Assembly: GCA_965218055.1 (NCBI GenBank)
Contig: CBDCKA010000002.1
Location: 124,001 to 188,000, forward strand
Length of the DNA: 64,000 nt
Direction of reading: 5' to 3'
DNA from: CBDBKE01 sp965218055
GTDB lineage: Bacteria; Acidobacteriota; Terriglobia; JAJPHL01; JAPKYU01
Part shown: in pieces, positions 1-8,613 of the stretch
Layout: the number at the start of each line of letters is the position of its first letter
Numbering within the stretch: position 1 is the first letter of the stretch
The notes under the pieces: model-generated
Database searches by the model: none
Told to the model about the DNA's origin: nothing
What the model saw: the letters and a program-made list of their open reading frames with translations, nothing else
Made by a program: the position numbers and the translations under genes

Positions 1-102
1 ACCTCGGGGCGGGAAAATCTCAACAGCTTGCGGCTGGCCTTCGCTGTGCGCCGCTCGCAAGAACTTCACCAACCCGTTCGGCCCGCAGAGGTGAACCTTT
101 AG
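1..102 (+). CDS. Possible C-terminal end of a truncated upstream gene
   Basis: Frame 1 is open from the first base to a TAG at 100-102 and reads as a charged, helix-like tail (ending PVRPAEVNL). The other two plus frames are poorer in protein-like composition. The product cannot be named from 33 residues, and the open frame could be chance in GC-rich DNA. The following stretch to the response regulator start (103-238) holds no recognisable gene. Confidence 0.3.
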   Translation, partial: TSGRENLNSLRLAFAVRRSQELHQPVRPAEVNL

Positions 103-238
103 GAAGAGTGAGACTTTCCGACTCCCTCCGAGGCTGACGACGCCGGGGCGGCCGGAAGGGCCTCCGAACATTGACCGCGCCCTCCGAAAGAGCCTATAGT
201 TGTTTGGGGCACCCCTGCCGCGGGGTGCAACGCTCACG

Positions 239-844
239 ATGATCCTGTACGAAGCCTTCATGCGCTGCCGCTACTGCGGCTCCCGCGTGGGGCACAAGCT
301 TAGTCCGGACGAGGCGATTGCCCTAGGACAGAACAGGCTGCCCAAGCGCAACTGCAACTATTGCGTAGGGTTGACCGAGTGGGAATTGTTGCAGTGGAAG
401 GGGAGTCCGCCTCAGACGGAAGCGGAGTCCGAGCTCGAGGCAACCCAGGCCGCCCAGCGGCCTCACGATCGCATTCTGGTCATTGACGACGATGACCTGA
501 CGGCCATTCTGCTGCGCAAGGTGTTGGAAGCAGATGACTGCACCCTGGAGATCGCCAGCGACGGCAAGGACGGCCTGCAAAAACTGGTGGAGCAGGAGTA
601 CTCGCTGGTGATTTGCGACATGCACATGCCCGGTCTGGACGGGAAGCAAGTATTCCGCTTCGTTGACGAGCAGGCTCTAGGTAGCAAGCGACAGATTATT
701 TTTATCACTGGAGACACCGGCCCCGAGACCCGCGAGTTCCTAAAGAGTACAGGTTGCCCCTACCTGTACAAGCCCATCCAGATTTTACAATTCGCTTCGA
801 TAGTGCGGGAAATCCTGGATGCCAATCGCGCCCATCTGGACTAA
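239..844 (+). CDS. Zinc-ribbon plus receiver-domain response regulator
   Basis: About 201 residues. The N-terminus carries two Cys pairs (RCRYCG, then NCNYC about 30 residues later) that look like a small zinc ribbon. From about residue 78 a CheY-type receiver follows: acidic pocket VIDDDD near residue 82, phospho-acceptor Asp at about residue 127 in ICDMHMPGLDG, the Thr of FITGD, and the conserved Lys at about residue 178 in YLYKP. There is no output domain, so it probably acts by protein contact; the partner kinase is not in the window. ATG at 239 was chosen; a TTG at 200 in the same frame would add 13 residues. A zinc-ribbon/receiver arrangement is seen in other stand-alone regulators, but the regulated process is unknown. 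Confidence 0.8.
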   Translation: MILYEAFMRCRYCGSRVGHKLSPDEAIALGQNRLPKRNCNYCVGLTEWELLQWKGSPPQTEAESELEATQAAQRPHDRILVIDDDDLTAILLRKVLEADDCTLEIASDGKDGLQKLVEQEYSLVICDMHMPGLDGKQVFRFVDEQALGSKRQIIFITGDTGPETREFLKSTGCPYLYKPIQILQFASIVREILDANRAHLD

Positions 845-941
845 TCCACCGCGGAGCCATTCTGGAGCGGGCCTTCCCGTGGCGCACAATGCCCGGTGTC
901 AGGCGGGCGCTTAGCGCCGCAACCCCAGAGCCGATCACGGT

Positions 942-1556
942 CTATTTGCGCAGCGCCTGGCGGATCGCTTCGTTCGATGGGCGCATCCTGAAATTCACTT
1001 CGGTGAAGCGCCACACCACTTTGCCCTGCTTATCCAGCACGTAGGTGGTGGGATGAGGAATGAACCGCCCCCTGGCGGCCGCTGCCTCATTGCGCAGGCC
1101 GTAGCGGTCAATCACCCGGTGGTCGGCGTCCGACAGCAGCCGGTAAGTTACCGCGACGGGCGAGGTGGCCCGTATCCGCCCAATCATTGTCCGCAGCTTC
1201 TCCGGCGGATCGGAACTCACCGCCAGGAGTTCCACTTCCTGGCGCCCACTTTCGCTCAACAGGTCACGCAGCTCTCCAAGCTGCTTCATACAAAAGCTTC
1301 ACCAGTAGCCTCGGTAAAACACAAGCACAACCTTCTTCTTCCCCCGAAAGCTGGAAAGCGTCACCGGGTTGCCGTCCTGGTCTTGGAGGGTGAAATCCGG
1401 AGCCAAGCTACCCTCGCGGACCCGGTTCAGGTCGGCCGGAGGCAGATCCCGTTCCCCGCCAGTGGCGCCGAGGGCGAGGGGAGCCGCCAAGGGAAAAGCG
1501 AGGCAGCTCAGCAGCACCGCTACAAGAGAACTGAGGAAGCTGGACTTTGAGCGCAT
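942..1556 (-). CDS. Exported AhpC/TSA-type peroxiredoxin, probable selenoprotein (in-frame TGA at 1299-1301)
   Basis: Reading straight through one TGA gives a single 204-residue protein. An N-terminal signal peptide (MRSKSSFL, hydrophobic core, ALG/A) is followed by the redoxin start SLAPDFTLQDQDG, the strand VVLVFYRGYW, the TGA codon as residue 86, then SFC and MKQLGEL. Relatives have Cys at the TGA position (FYRGxWCPYC), so the codon falls exactly on the active-site residue and gives a UxxC motif. The rest (AVSSDPPEKL, HPTTYVLDKQGKVV) is ordinary thioredoxin-fold peroxiredoxin, which reduces peroxides outside the cytoplasm. The frame is intact on both sides of the TGA, and a hairpin meeting bacterial SECIS rules lies 14 bases downstream. 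Alternatives are a Cys-to-stop mutation or sequencing error. Gene prediction that treats TGA as stop would split it into 942-1289 and 1299-1556. Confidence 0.8.
1268..1284 (-). promoter_or_regulatory. Candidate bacterial SECIS hairpin for the peroxiredoxin TGA
   Basis: In mRNA orientation a perfect 6-bp stem (GCAGCT/AGCTGC) closes a 5-base loop TGGAG. It begins 14 bases after the TGA, so the loop starts 20 bases after it. Known bacterial SECIS elements have the loop about 16-37 bases after the UGA, a stem of at least 4 bp and a G among the first two loop bases; all three hold here. The hairpin lies inside the coding sequence, as expected for SelB-dependent readthrough in bacteria. Confidence 0.65.
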
Positions 1557-1663
1557 ACACGGCCAGTCTACCTTCGGTCCCGGGTTGCGATAACAAAAAT
1601 CCCGGTGTCAGAAGCGCGGCGGCGAACCCGCTGCGCCTGGAGAGCTGCGCGAAATCCTCAGCT

Positions 1664-2956
1664 CTACTTGTCGGGTCCGGGGGCAGCCTCCCGAACAGTG
1701 GCAGAGTCAGCGGAAGGCGCCCGGTGAAGCACAACCGTCTGTTGCGGGCCGACGAGCCGGTAGGAGGTGCCGCGCCAGGCGATGGTCCGAGTCAGCCCGG
1801 CCCGGGTGAAATTGTAGAACATCAGCAGCGGCACCAGCGGCGCCAGCAGAATGAAGGACCAGCGCAAGCGCTGGATTGCGTCGCGGTGATCCGGCATTGC
1901 GGCACACGCCCCGTCCGCACGGGCGGCACCAGTGGCCATGCCCACCAGCGCAATCGCCGCCAGCAGCGGGACGGCTGGCGATGAGGACACTGCCCAAAGC
2001 AGCCCTGCCACTCCCGCGCAATAGAGGCCGTTCGATGCCAGGCCCAGTTGCCACAGCCCGGGAGCGCAAACCCGGGTAATGATCATCTGCCGCGTGGTCC
2101 AGGAGAAAAGCTCACTCCAGCCGCAGTCGCCGTGGGTGGGAACCAGGCCGGTAGGCACAAAGTGGATGAGGAGGCCGGCCTGGCGAAGCGCGGCCGTGAG
2201 GCGATAGTCGTCGCTCACCGACCCGCGCCAGTACTGGTCCACGTTCAGCCGCGCGAAGGTCTCGCGGCGGACTGCGGTCCCGCCGCCCCAACAAAAGTTG
2301 CGGTTGTGATCGCCCAACACCGAAGCGATGAAGGAGTTCCACACGGCGCGGAGGATCGAAGGCAAGCTCCGGCCAAGGCTGCTGCGGGCAGGCAGGTACC
2401 AGCGGTAGCTGGTGGTGGCTCCTACCTCCTGTTCGGGTCGCGCCAAGGGCCGCACCAGCTCGCGGAGCCAGCCGGGGCCGGGCCGACCGTCGGAATCGGC
2501 AAACACCAGCACCCGGCTCGACGGGCGCGCCTGACCCACTGCCGCCCGCAACTGCGTCACCTTTTCCCCTTCGTCCGACCGGGGTGCGGCGTAGATGAGC
2601 CGGGCGCCAGGGATGGTGCTGGCCGTCGCCGACGCCCGATCCTCCGGTCCCGAGGTCGCAAAGATTAACTCGTAGTCTGGATAATCCTGGCGGCCGTAGG
2701 CGGCCAGGTTCTCCTCCATGCCGATTTCGGACCCGCGGCAAGGGACAATCAGGCTGAGCGGTGGGGTGTCGTCTCGAGGGAAGAGCGGAGAGTGGGGAGC
2801 GCCGCTTTGGACGGCGTCTTGCGGGCCTGTCCCGCGGGTAGGCAGCGGGGAGCCTGCACCCTGCCTGTAGCGATGGATGAAGGATAGCCAGCGCCGCGCA
2901 CTCCGCAGCGAAACGACACTTTGTAATAGAACCAGCAGCCCCAGCACCCAGAGCAT
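1664..2956 (-). CDS. Membrane glycosyltransferase, GT2/GT21 (ceramide-glucosyltransferase-like)
   Basis: 430 residues. An N-terminal membrane helix (MLWVLGLLVLLQSVV) precedes a GT-A catalytic domain: SLIVPCRG at its start, DSDGRPGPGWL as the metal-binding DxD, CWGGGTAVRRETF in the acceptor region, SDDYRLTAALRQAG, and WTTRQM in place of the (Q/R)xxRW motif. Two or three C-terminal membrane helices follow. Family GT21 enzymes transfer a sugar from a nucleotide sugar to a lipid such as ceramide or a hopanoid precursor; the acceptor here is not known. The C-terminal tail is Ala/Arg-rich and poorly conserved looking. It points away from the plus-strand sugar transferase at 3234, with a 277-base divergent spacer that must hold both promoters. 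Confidence 0.8.
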   Translation of the reverse strand: MLWVLGLLVLLQSVVSLRSARRWLSFIHRYRQGAGSPLPTRGTGPQDAVQSGAPHSPLFPRDDTPPLSLIVPCRGSEIGMEENLAAYGRQDYPDYELIFATSGPEDRASATASTIPGARLIYAAPRSDEGEKVTQLRAAVGQARPSSRVLVFADSDGRPGPGWLRELVRPLARPEQEVGATTSYRWYLPARSSLGRSLPSILRAVWNSFIASVLGDHNRNFCWGGGTAVRRETFARLNVDQYWRGSVSDDYRLTAALRQAGLLIHFVPTGLVPTHGDCGWSELFSWTTRQMIITRVCAPGLWQLGLASNGLYCAGVAGLLWAVSSSPAVPLLAAIALVGMATGAARADGACAAMPDHRDAIQRLRWSFILLAPLVPLLMFYNFTRAGLTRTIAWRGTSYRLVGPQQTVVLHRAPSADSATVREAAPGPDK

Positions 2957-3233
2957 AGGGTTCCGATTATGACATGGGGCCTAACGCCAACTGTTTCCTT
3001 GCAACATGCCCGCTGGCGCAGGCTGCTGCTCTGCCACGGGCCTGGCTGCCTGTGCAGGTCAGGTTTGGCCTGGCGGGGCACCCGGCATCCCGTTTCAGGT
3101 GGTTTGCGGCTTGTATCCCCTCGATTCCACTGGTAAGATGTGCGCGTCTTTGAGGAGTGCCATTCCCTCATCCCGCCGCGCCCGTGGTTCCCGAGTGGAG
3201 CCATGACTTCGTAGAAAGCGTATCTTTTGGCTG

Positions 3234-4682
3234 ATGTTTAGTCGTCGAAGCAAGGTTCTGGGACTGTGGCTGGCTTTGAGTGACCTGGCCATCATGGTCC
3301 TGGCGTTTGAGCTGGCCTACGCGGTTCGCCAATACCTTCCCGCGCTGCGGCCGTTTTACCTGGAACGGGGTGTCTTTGTCGGGCTGCTGGCCAGCGTGCT
3401 GGCCATTTGGTGGACGGTGGGTACCGGCGTGGGAATCTACCGGCGACCGGAATTATTCGACACGGCCCGGATCATGCGCGACACGCTGCGTCAGGGGCTG
3501 CTGGGCACGGCAGTGCTGATGGGCTGGCTCTACCTGCTGAAGCTGGGCCACGTCAGCCGGCTCTTCATCCTGCTGTTCGTGATCATCACCACGGCATTGC
3601 TGCTGGGGTACCGTCTTTCGGCACGATCGCTGCGGCGCCAGCGCCGCCGGGACACGGCCCAGATGCGCTATTGCGTCATCGTGGGGACTGGAGCGAGTGC
3701 GGTGGAGGTGGCCCGGCTGATCGAAGCCAGCGAGGATCTGGGAGGGCAGGTGCTCGCATTTGTACGCGAGCGGCCCGGGACATCCTCCAACGGGCCAGGC
3801 GCCGAACCGACCGCGCTCGAAGCCGACGGCCTGCGCCAGGCCTATCCCATACGCGAACTCCAGCAGTTGTCCCAGATGCTGCAGGAACACGTGGTGGACG
3901 AAATCATTTTTGCCGTCTCCAAGCAAGATCTGGAACAAATGGGGGAAATTTTCCTGGCCTGTGAAGAAGAAGGCGTCAAGGCCCGGGTGCTGGTGAACTT
4001 TTTCCCGCACCTGTCGTCGGAAATCTACCTGGAAAATTTGCAGTCGCTGCCGATGTTGACCTTCAGCACGACGCCGGAAGACGAATACCTGCTGTCCCTG
4101 AAACGGGTCTTTGACGTGGGGCTGGCCTCGCTGCTGCTGGTGGTACTGGCCCCGCTGTTTCTGCTGCTGGCCGCGGCCATCCGGCTGACTTCGCCCGGGC
4201 CAGTGATCTTTTCCCAGGAGCGCTGCGGGTTAAACGGGCGTCGCTTCCGGCTCCACAAGTTCCGCTCCATGTACCGGGACGCTGTACAGCGCCTTTCCGA
4301 GGTGGTCCACCTGAACGAAATGGACGGCCCGGTGTTCAAGTGCGCCCGCGATCCGCGGGCGACGCCGGTGGGGCGCCTGCTGCGGAAATTCTCCGTGGAC
4401 GAATGGCCGCAGTTGTTCAACATCTTGAAGGGGGATATGTCCTTTGTCGGCCCGCGACCCCCGCTTCTGGAAGAGGTGCGAAAGTATGAGCGTTGGCAGC
4501 GTCGCCGTTTGCGCATGAAGCCCGGCCTGACTTGCCTCTGGGCCCTGGAGGGGCGCAATAATCTGGATTTTTTGAGCTGGATTCGGCTGGACTTACACTA
4601 CATTGACCACTGGAGCTTTCTACTGGACCTCAAGATCCTGCTCCGTACCATTCCGCACGTGCTTTCCGGAAAGGGCGCCTAG
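3234..4682 (+). CDS. Polyprenyl-phosphate sugar-1-phosphate transferase (WbaP/WcaJ type)
   Basis: 482 residues. Four N-terminal membrane helices (residues about 8-125) lead into a Rossmann-like domain (CVIVGTGASAVEVARLIEAS), then one more hydrophobic segment (FDVGLASLLLVVLAPLF, about residue 290) and the bacterial sugar transferase domain. The latter shows PGPVIFSQERCG, HKFRSMYRDA, KFSVDEWPQLFNILKGDMSFVGPRPP split over conserved blocks, and KPGLTCLW. The enzyme loads the first sugar phosphate on undecaprenyl phosphate at the inner membrane and starts a repeat unit of exopolysaccharide or O-antigen. The sugar cannot be predicted. No other polysaccharide genes follow, so it is probably an isolated initiating enzyme or serves a locus elsewhere. 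Confidence 0.93.
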   Translation: MFSRRSKVLGLWLALSDLAIMVLAFELAYAVRQYLPALRPFYLERGVFVGLLASVLAIWWTVGTGVGIYRRPELFDTARIMRDTLRQGLLGTAVLMGWLYLLKLGHVSRLFILLFVIITTALLLGYRLSARSLRRQRRRDTAQMRYCVIVGTGASAVEVARLIEASEDLGGQVLAFVRERPGTSSNGPGAEPTALEADGLRQAYPIRELQQLSQMLQEHVVDEIIFAVSKQDLEQMGEIFLACEEEGVKARVLVNFFPHLSSEIYLENLQSLPMLTFSTTPEDEYLLSLKRVFDVGLASLLLVVLAPLFLLLAAAIRLTSPGPVIFSQERCGLNGRRFRLHKFRSMYRDAVQRLSEVVHLNEMDGPVFKCARDPRATPVGRLLRKFSVDEWPQLFNILKGDMSFVGPRPPLLEEVRKYERWQRRRLRMKPGLTCLWALEGRNNLDFLSWIRLDLHYIDHWSFLLDLKILLRTIPHVLSGKGA

Positions 4683-4727
4683 CGCCGTTCCAACTTTTCT
4701 TCGCTAACTGGCGCACAAGCCACCGTC

Positions 4728-5192
4728 CTAGCGGCGGTTCATGATCATCTCGTCCATTGACCAGCGCCAGCCGCCCGCGGTGCCGAAGATCACCAGCAAC
4801 GCGGCGATGAACAGGCCGTTGACGACCGCGGTGACGATGCCGTTGCCCGCCGCAGCCAGCAGGAAGAGCACCTGCATCAGAATGGCGGCCAGCGATGCCA
4901 CGCGCGTGCCCAATCCCAGCAGCAGCATCGAGCCTAGCAGCAGCTCGGCACCCAGCACCAGCCAGGCAAAAATGTGCGCTTGGGGGATCACGTACGATTT
5001 GAGCAGCCAGCCGGCTATGTACAGCGAGTTCTCGGCTGCAAGGGCCTGCAAGGTCTTGGGAAAGCTGGTTAAGAATCCGTTTCCCAGCTTGCCTGCAAAA
5101 GCGAACAGATAGGTCAGCCCAACTGCGATGCGCAGGAAGGCCAGCCACCGGCGCATCGTCTCGGGCTCCGGGCCCAAGAGCGCCCGGCTCAT
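4728..5192 (-). CDS. DoxX-family integral membrane protein
   Basis: 154 residues from the ATG at 5192. Four predicted membrane helices: WLAFLRIAVGLTYLFAFAGK, a middle pair around FAWLVLGAELLLGSMLLLGLG and LAAILMQVLFLLAAAG, and VNGLFIAALLVIFGTAGG. The segment R-x-A-x-G-x-x-x-x-x-AGKL near the first helix is typical of DoxX/TQO small-subunit proteins, which are linked to quinone or thiol redox chemistry in the membrane. The actual substrate is not known. A GTG at 5288 in the same frame would add 32 residues with no hydrophobic or conserved character, and ATG 5156 is another possible start. Convergent with the sugar transferase. Confidence 0.8.
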   Translation of the reverse strand: MSRALLGPEPETMRRWLAFLRIAVGLTYLFAFAGKLGNGFLTSFPKTLQALAAENSLYIAGWLLKSYVIPQAHIFAWLVLGAELLLGSMLLLGLGTRVASLAAILMQVLFLLAAAGNGIVTAVVNGLFIAALLVIFGTAGGWRWSMDEMIMNRR

Positions 5193-5642
5193 TTCGTGCG
5201 GGTTGCGGGCCCAATCCGAATAGACTGACACGTATCCTTCCCGCCCACCAAGCACTAACCCCTTGGGGCAAAAAACCCCTTTTACCACGATAGCAGACCC
5301 AGAATGGCTCGGAAAGACCCAAATCGGGCCAGCTGCTTCTCAAAGTGGTAATGGGGAGCTGAAGATAGCTAAGCCTGTATTGAAGGATGTATCTGCCAGA
5401 GGGAGGCCTAATGGCCAGGCATCTCTCTGCACCTCACCCAGAAAGCAACCCAGGGGGCGGGCGAGATCATGAGAAGCGAGAACCCAACAAGCTGGAAGAC
5501 CATGAGGCACTCACCCCCTTGTTTTGTGTCGAAACATAGTCTTGTATCGGAACATGGTTTTTGTCTTGGAACATGGAATGAAGCGGTTGTGAAATGGGGC
5601 GTTTCCGCCCATCATTTCTGTGAGGGATGGTCTGTTGAGGCT
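5193..5642. other. Intergenic region without a supported gene
   Basis: 450 bases between the divergent DoxX and ligD genes. The frame of ligD is open back to 5469, but its residues before the ATG at 5643 lack any LigD similarity that I recognise. A short GGGG-CAAAAAA-CCCC-TTTT run at about 5265-5282 could be a weak hairpin; no clear promoter was identified. Confidence 0.5.
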
Positions 5643-8393
5643 ATGGTGCTAAAGGAATATCACCGGAAAAGGAAATTCGGCCAGACGCCCGAGCCCACCG
5701 GCGAGGAGGCCGGGGAGACTGGTGGCAGCCGTTTCGTCGTCCAAAAACACCACGCCACCGCCTTGCACTACGACTTCCGCCTGGAGATGGCCGCCGTGCT
5801 GAAATCCTGGGCTGTTCCTAAGGGTCCCTCACAGGATCCGGCGGAAAAACGGCTGGCCATGATGGTGGAAGACCATCCGGTTGATTACATTCACTTTGAG
5901 GGTGTTATCCCGGCAGGCAACTACGGAGCCGGGACGGTGATGGGGTGGGACAGCGGCACTTATCAGGTGTTGGGCCAGCCCGACCCGCTGGCCCCGCTGG
6001 AGAAGGGCGACCTAAAATTCCTGCTGCATGGGAGAAAGCTGAAGGGGGAATTTGCGTTGGTCCGGATGCGCTCCCGCCGCTCCGGCAGCAAGGGCAACGA
6101 GTGGCTGTTGCTGAAGAAGAAGGACGAGCACTCGCGCACAGGCTGGAACATAGGCGACTACGACTGGAGCGCGTTGACCGGCCGCTCCCTCGAGCAGATC
6201 GCGCGCGAGGAAGGCTTGAGCGGTGAGGAAATTCCGGCGAAAAAAGGCGCACGCCGGCAGCCGGCCCATGCCAGGCCGGACAGCGACGCGGAGTTCGGCC
6301 GAAAGAAAGCCCTGGCTGCCAGGCGTACCCTAGAAAAGACGCGCGAACGGATGTCCAGGAAGGGTGACGCGACCGAGCCGCCTTTAGGTGCCGTCAAAGC
6401 CGAGATGCCGAGGCTCGTACGCCCCATGCTGGCCACTCTGGCGGAACTGCCCGAAGACAGCCCGGAGTGGCTGTTCGAGATCAAGTGGGACGGGGTGCGA
6501 GCCGTGGCGTTCCTGGAAAACGGCCGGGTCCGCTTGCAGTCGCGCAACCTGCGCGACATCTCCTCCCACTATCCGGAACTCACAGGGCCGGAACTCACAG
6601 GGCCGGAACTGGCAGGCATGGCCGGCCAGTTCCGCGCCCGGCTGGCGGTGCTGGACGGCGAAATTGCTGCGCCGGACGCCGAAGGCCGCCCGAGCTTCGA
6701 GCGCCTCCAGCAGCGTATGCATACCATCCCCGACGCGCGTCGGATGGAGCAGTTCCCTGTCGTGTATTACGTCTTTGACCTGCTCTACCTGGACGGCTAC
6801 GACCTGCGCCACGTTCCGCTGGAGCAGAGGAAGCAAGCTCTCACCCGAATCCTGCTCCCTGCCGACGGGGCACCCGTGCGTCTCTCCGATCACCACATCG
6901 GAGAAGGCCGCGCTCTGTGGGAAGCTGCGTGCCAGAAGGGCCTGGAAGGCATTGTCGGCAAGCGCCGCCAGAGCTTCTACGTCGAGCGCCGCTCTCGGGA
7001 ATGGCAGAAGGTCAAGGCCACGCAGGAACTGGAGTGCGTGGTGGGTGGCTACACCGACCCGCGACACTCGCGCCGGTACTTCGGCGCGCTGGTGCTTGGC
7101 CTCCACCGGGACGGTCAGCTGGTCCACGTGGGCAATGCCGGCAGCGGTTTCACCCAAGCGTCGCAAAGAGCGGCGTGGGAAAAGCTGAGGCCTCTCCGCA
7201 GCGAGGACAACCCGTTCGCCGGACACCCCACGACCCTGGAGCCACCCCACTGGGTCCGCCCGGAACTGGTGGCCCGCGTCAAGTTCGCCGAATGGACCGC
7301 CGAGGGGAAGATGCGCGCCCCCGTGGTGCTGGAAGTGCACCGTGCCGAAAGCCCGGCGGTTTCGCGCAGGCGCGATTCGACAGGGAGGCCGGCCCTCCCG
7401 GGGGAGCCGCCGCCCTCCCTGTTCTCCGGTTCGCAACAAGTGCAGAGGATTTCGGTCGGAGGCCACTCCTTCACGATTCAAAACCTGGGCAAGCTCTTTT
7501 TTCCTGAGCAGGGTTACACCAAGCGTGACGTGGTGGAATATTACGACCGCATCGCCGGCTACCTGCTGCCTTACATGCAAGACCGTCCGGTGGTGATGAA
7601 GCGCTATCCCAACGGCATCCACAAGCCGTTCTTCTTCCAGAAGGAGGCGGGAGAGGCAATGCCGCAGTGGATTCGCACCGCCCGCATCTCGTCGGAGCGT
7701 GACGGCGGTGAGTTCACTAACTTCGTGATTGCCAACAACCGCGCTACCCTCCTCTACCTAGCCAACCTGGGCTGCATTGAGCAAAACCTGTGGATGAGCC
7801 GCCTGCAGTCACTCGATACCCCCGACTTTGTGCTGTTCGACCTGGACCCCGGCGAGCGGGTCCCGTTCAACGTGGTGGTCGAGGTGGCGCAGGTGCTGAA
7901 AGCACGGCTGGACCTGCTGGGCCTGGCCGGCTATCCCAAAACCTCCGGCTCCCGGGGCCTGCACGTCTACGTGCCGCTGGCGCCGCAGTACACCTACGAC
8001 CACAGCCGGCATCTGGCCGAGCTGGTCAGTTTGCTGGTGGCGCAGGAGGCGCCAGAGCTGGTCACGCGCGAGCGCTCGTTACGCAGGCGGCCCAAGGATC
8101 ACGTCTACTTGGATTTTCTGCAGAACGGCTGGGGAAAGACCGTGCCCCCGCCCTACAGCCTGCGGGCACGGCCGGCCGCGCAGGTCTCGGCTCCCCTGCG
8201 GTGGGAGGAACTCAGGCCCGGCTTGGACCCCACCCAGTTCCACCTACACTCCATCTGGGAACGTTTGGAGACGCAGGGTGACCTGTTCGCCGAGACGCTG
8301 GAGAAGCGGCAGCGGTTGGAGCCGGCACTGGAACGGCTGCAGGCGGCGTTGGAAGGAGCGACGAGCGTTGCCAGAGGTTCCCGAAAATTTTAA
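5643..8393 (+). CDS. ligD: DNA ligase D (phosphoesterase, ligase and polymerase domains)
   Basis: 916 residues in the order phosphoesterase-ligase-polymerase. The N-terminal 3'-phosphoesterase domain covers about residues 25-190 (FVVQKHHATALHYDFRLE, WAVPKGPSQDP). After a Lys/Arg-rich linker comes the ATP-dependent ligase with nucleotidyl-lysine at about residue 281 (EIKWDGVRA) and VVYYVFDLLYLDG, plus an OB fold. From about residue 602 the primase-polymerase domain follows, with the catalytic DLD near residue 731 (VLFDLDPGERVPF) and TSGSRGLHVY. LigD works with Ku in non-homologous end joining of double-strand breaks. No ku gene is in the window. The ATG at 5643 has GAGG five bases upstream and starts MVLKEYHRKRKFG, typical of the family; an in-frame start at 5469 is less likely. 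A 15-bp tandem repeat inside the ligase domain (6573-6617) encodes PELTG-PELTG-PELAG. Confidence 0.95.
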   Translation: MVLKEYHRKRKFGQTPEPTGEEAGETGGSRFVVQKHHATALHYDFRLEMAAVLKSWAVPKGPSQDPAEKRLAMMVEDHPVDYIHFEGVIPAGNYGAGTVMGWDSGTYQVLGQPDPLAPLEKGDLKFLLHGRKLKGEFALVRMRSRRSGSKGNEWLLLKKKDEHSRTGWNIGDYDWSALTGRSLEQIAREEGLSGEEIPAKKGARRQPAHARPDSDAEFGRKKALAARRTLEKTRERMSRKGDATEPPLGAVKAEMPRLVRPMLATLAELPEDSPEWLFEIKWDGVRAVAFLENGRVRLQSRNLRDISSHYPELTGPELTGPELAGMAGQFRARLAVLDGEIAAPDAEGRPSFERLQQRMHTIPDARRMEQFPVVYYVFDLLYLDGYDLRHVPLEQRKQALTRILLPADGAPVRLSDHHIGEGRALWEAACQKGLEGIVGKRRQSFYVERRSREWQKVKATQELECVVGGYTDPRHSRRYFGALVLGLHRDGQLVHVGNAGSGFTQASQRAAWEKLRPLRSEDNPFAGHPTTLEPPHWVRPELVARVKFAEWTAEGKMRAPVVLEVHRAESPAVSRRRDSTGRPALPGEPPPSLFSGSQQVQRISVGGHSFTIQNLGKLFFPEQGYTKRDVVEYYDRIAGYLLPYMQDRPVVMKRYPNGIHKPFFFQKEAGEAMPQWIRTARISSERDGGEFTNFVIANNRATLLYLANLGCIEQNLWMSRLQSLDTPDFVLFDLDPGERVPFNVVVEVAQVLKARLDLLGLAGYPKTSGSRGLHVYVPLAPQYTYDHSRHLAELVSLLVAQEAPELVTRERSLRRRPKDHVYLDFLQNGWGKTVPPPYSLRARPAAQVSAPLRWEELRPGLDPTQFHLHSIWERLETQGDLFAETLEKRQRLEPALERLQAALEGATSVARGSRKF

Positions 8394-8415
8394 GGGGCTC
8401 CGTCGCCGGAGCCCC
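8394..8415 (+). terminator. Hairpin terminator directly after ligD
   Basis: An 8-bp perfect stem GGGGCTCC / GGAGCCCC with a 6-base loop begins at the base after the ligD stop codon. There is no T-run after it, so it may be an intrinsic terminator of the weak type or a 3'-end stabilising hairpin. The remaining gap to the phosphoesterase gene holds nothing recognised. Confidence 0.55.
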
Positions 8416-8613
8416 AGCGAAGCATGGCTTGAAGTCCGTCCCCCCGGTCGGGCTTCAGCCCTCTTCGACCAGGGAGCATTCTCGGTCAGGACATGGCGGC
8501 AGACAATGGAACCACGGTTACATTTTTGTCTGATACCGAAGTACTAGGGGCTGAGTTGCCACAGATCCGCGACGAGCCAACCACCAGCAGTTGCCTGCAT
8601 CGCACGGTCGTCG

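Noticed and set aside
942..1556. Two separate genes split by a stop
   Set aside because: The downstream piece would start in the middle of the thioredoxin fold without its active site; both parts are in one frame and make one complete domain only when read through.
6384..7622. 412-codon open frame opposite ligD
   Set aside because: High-GC shadow of the sense gene; composition is His/Arg/Gln-rich without family motifs, and LigD on the other strand is certain.
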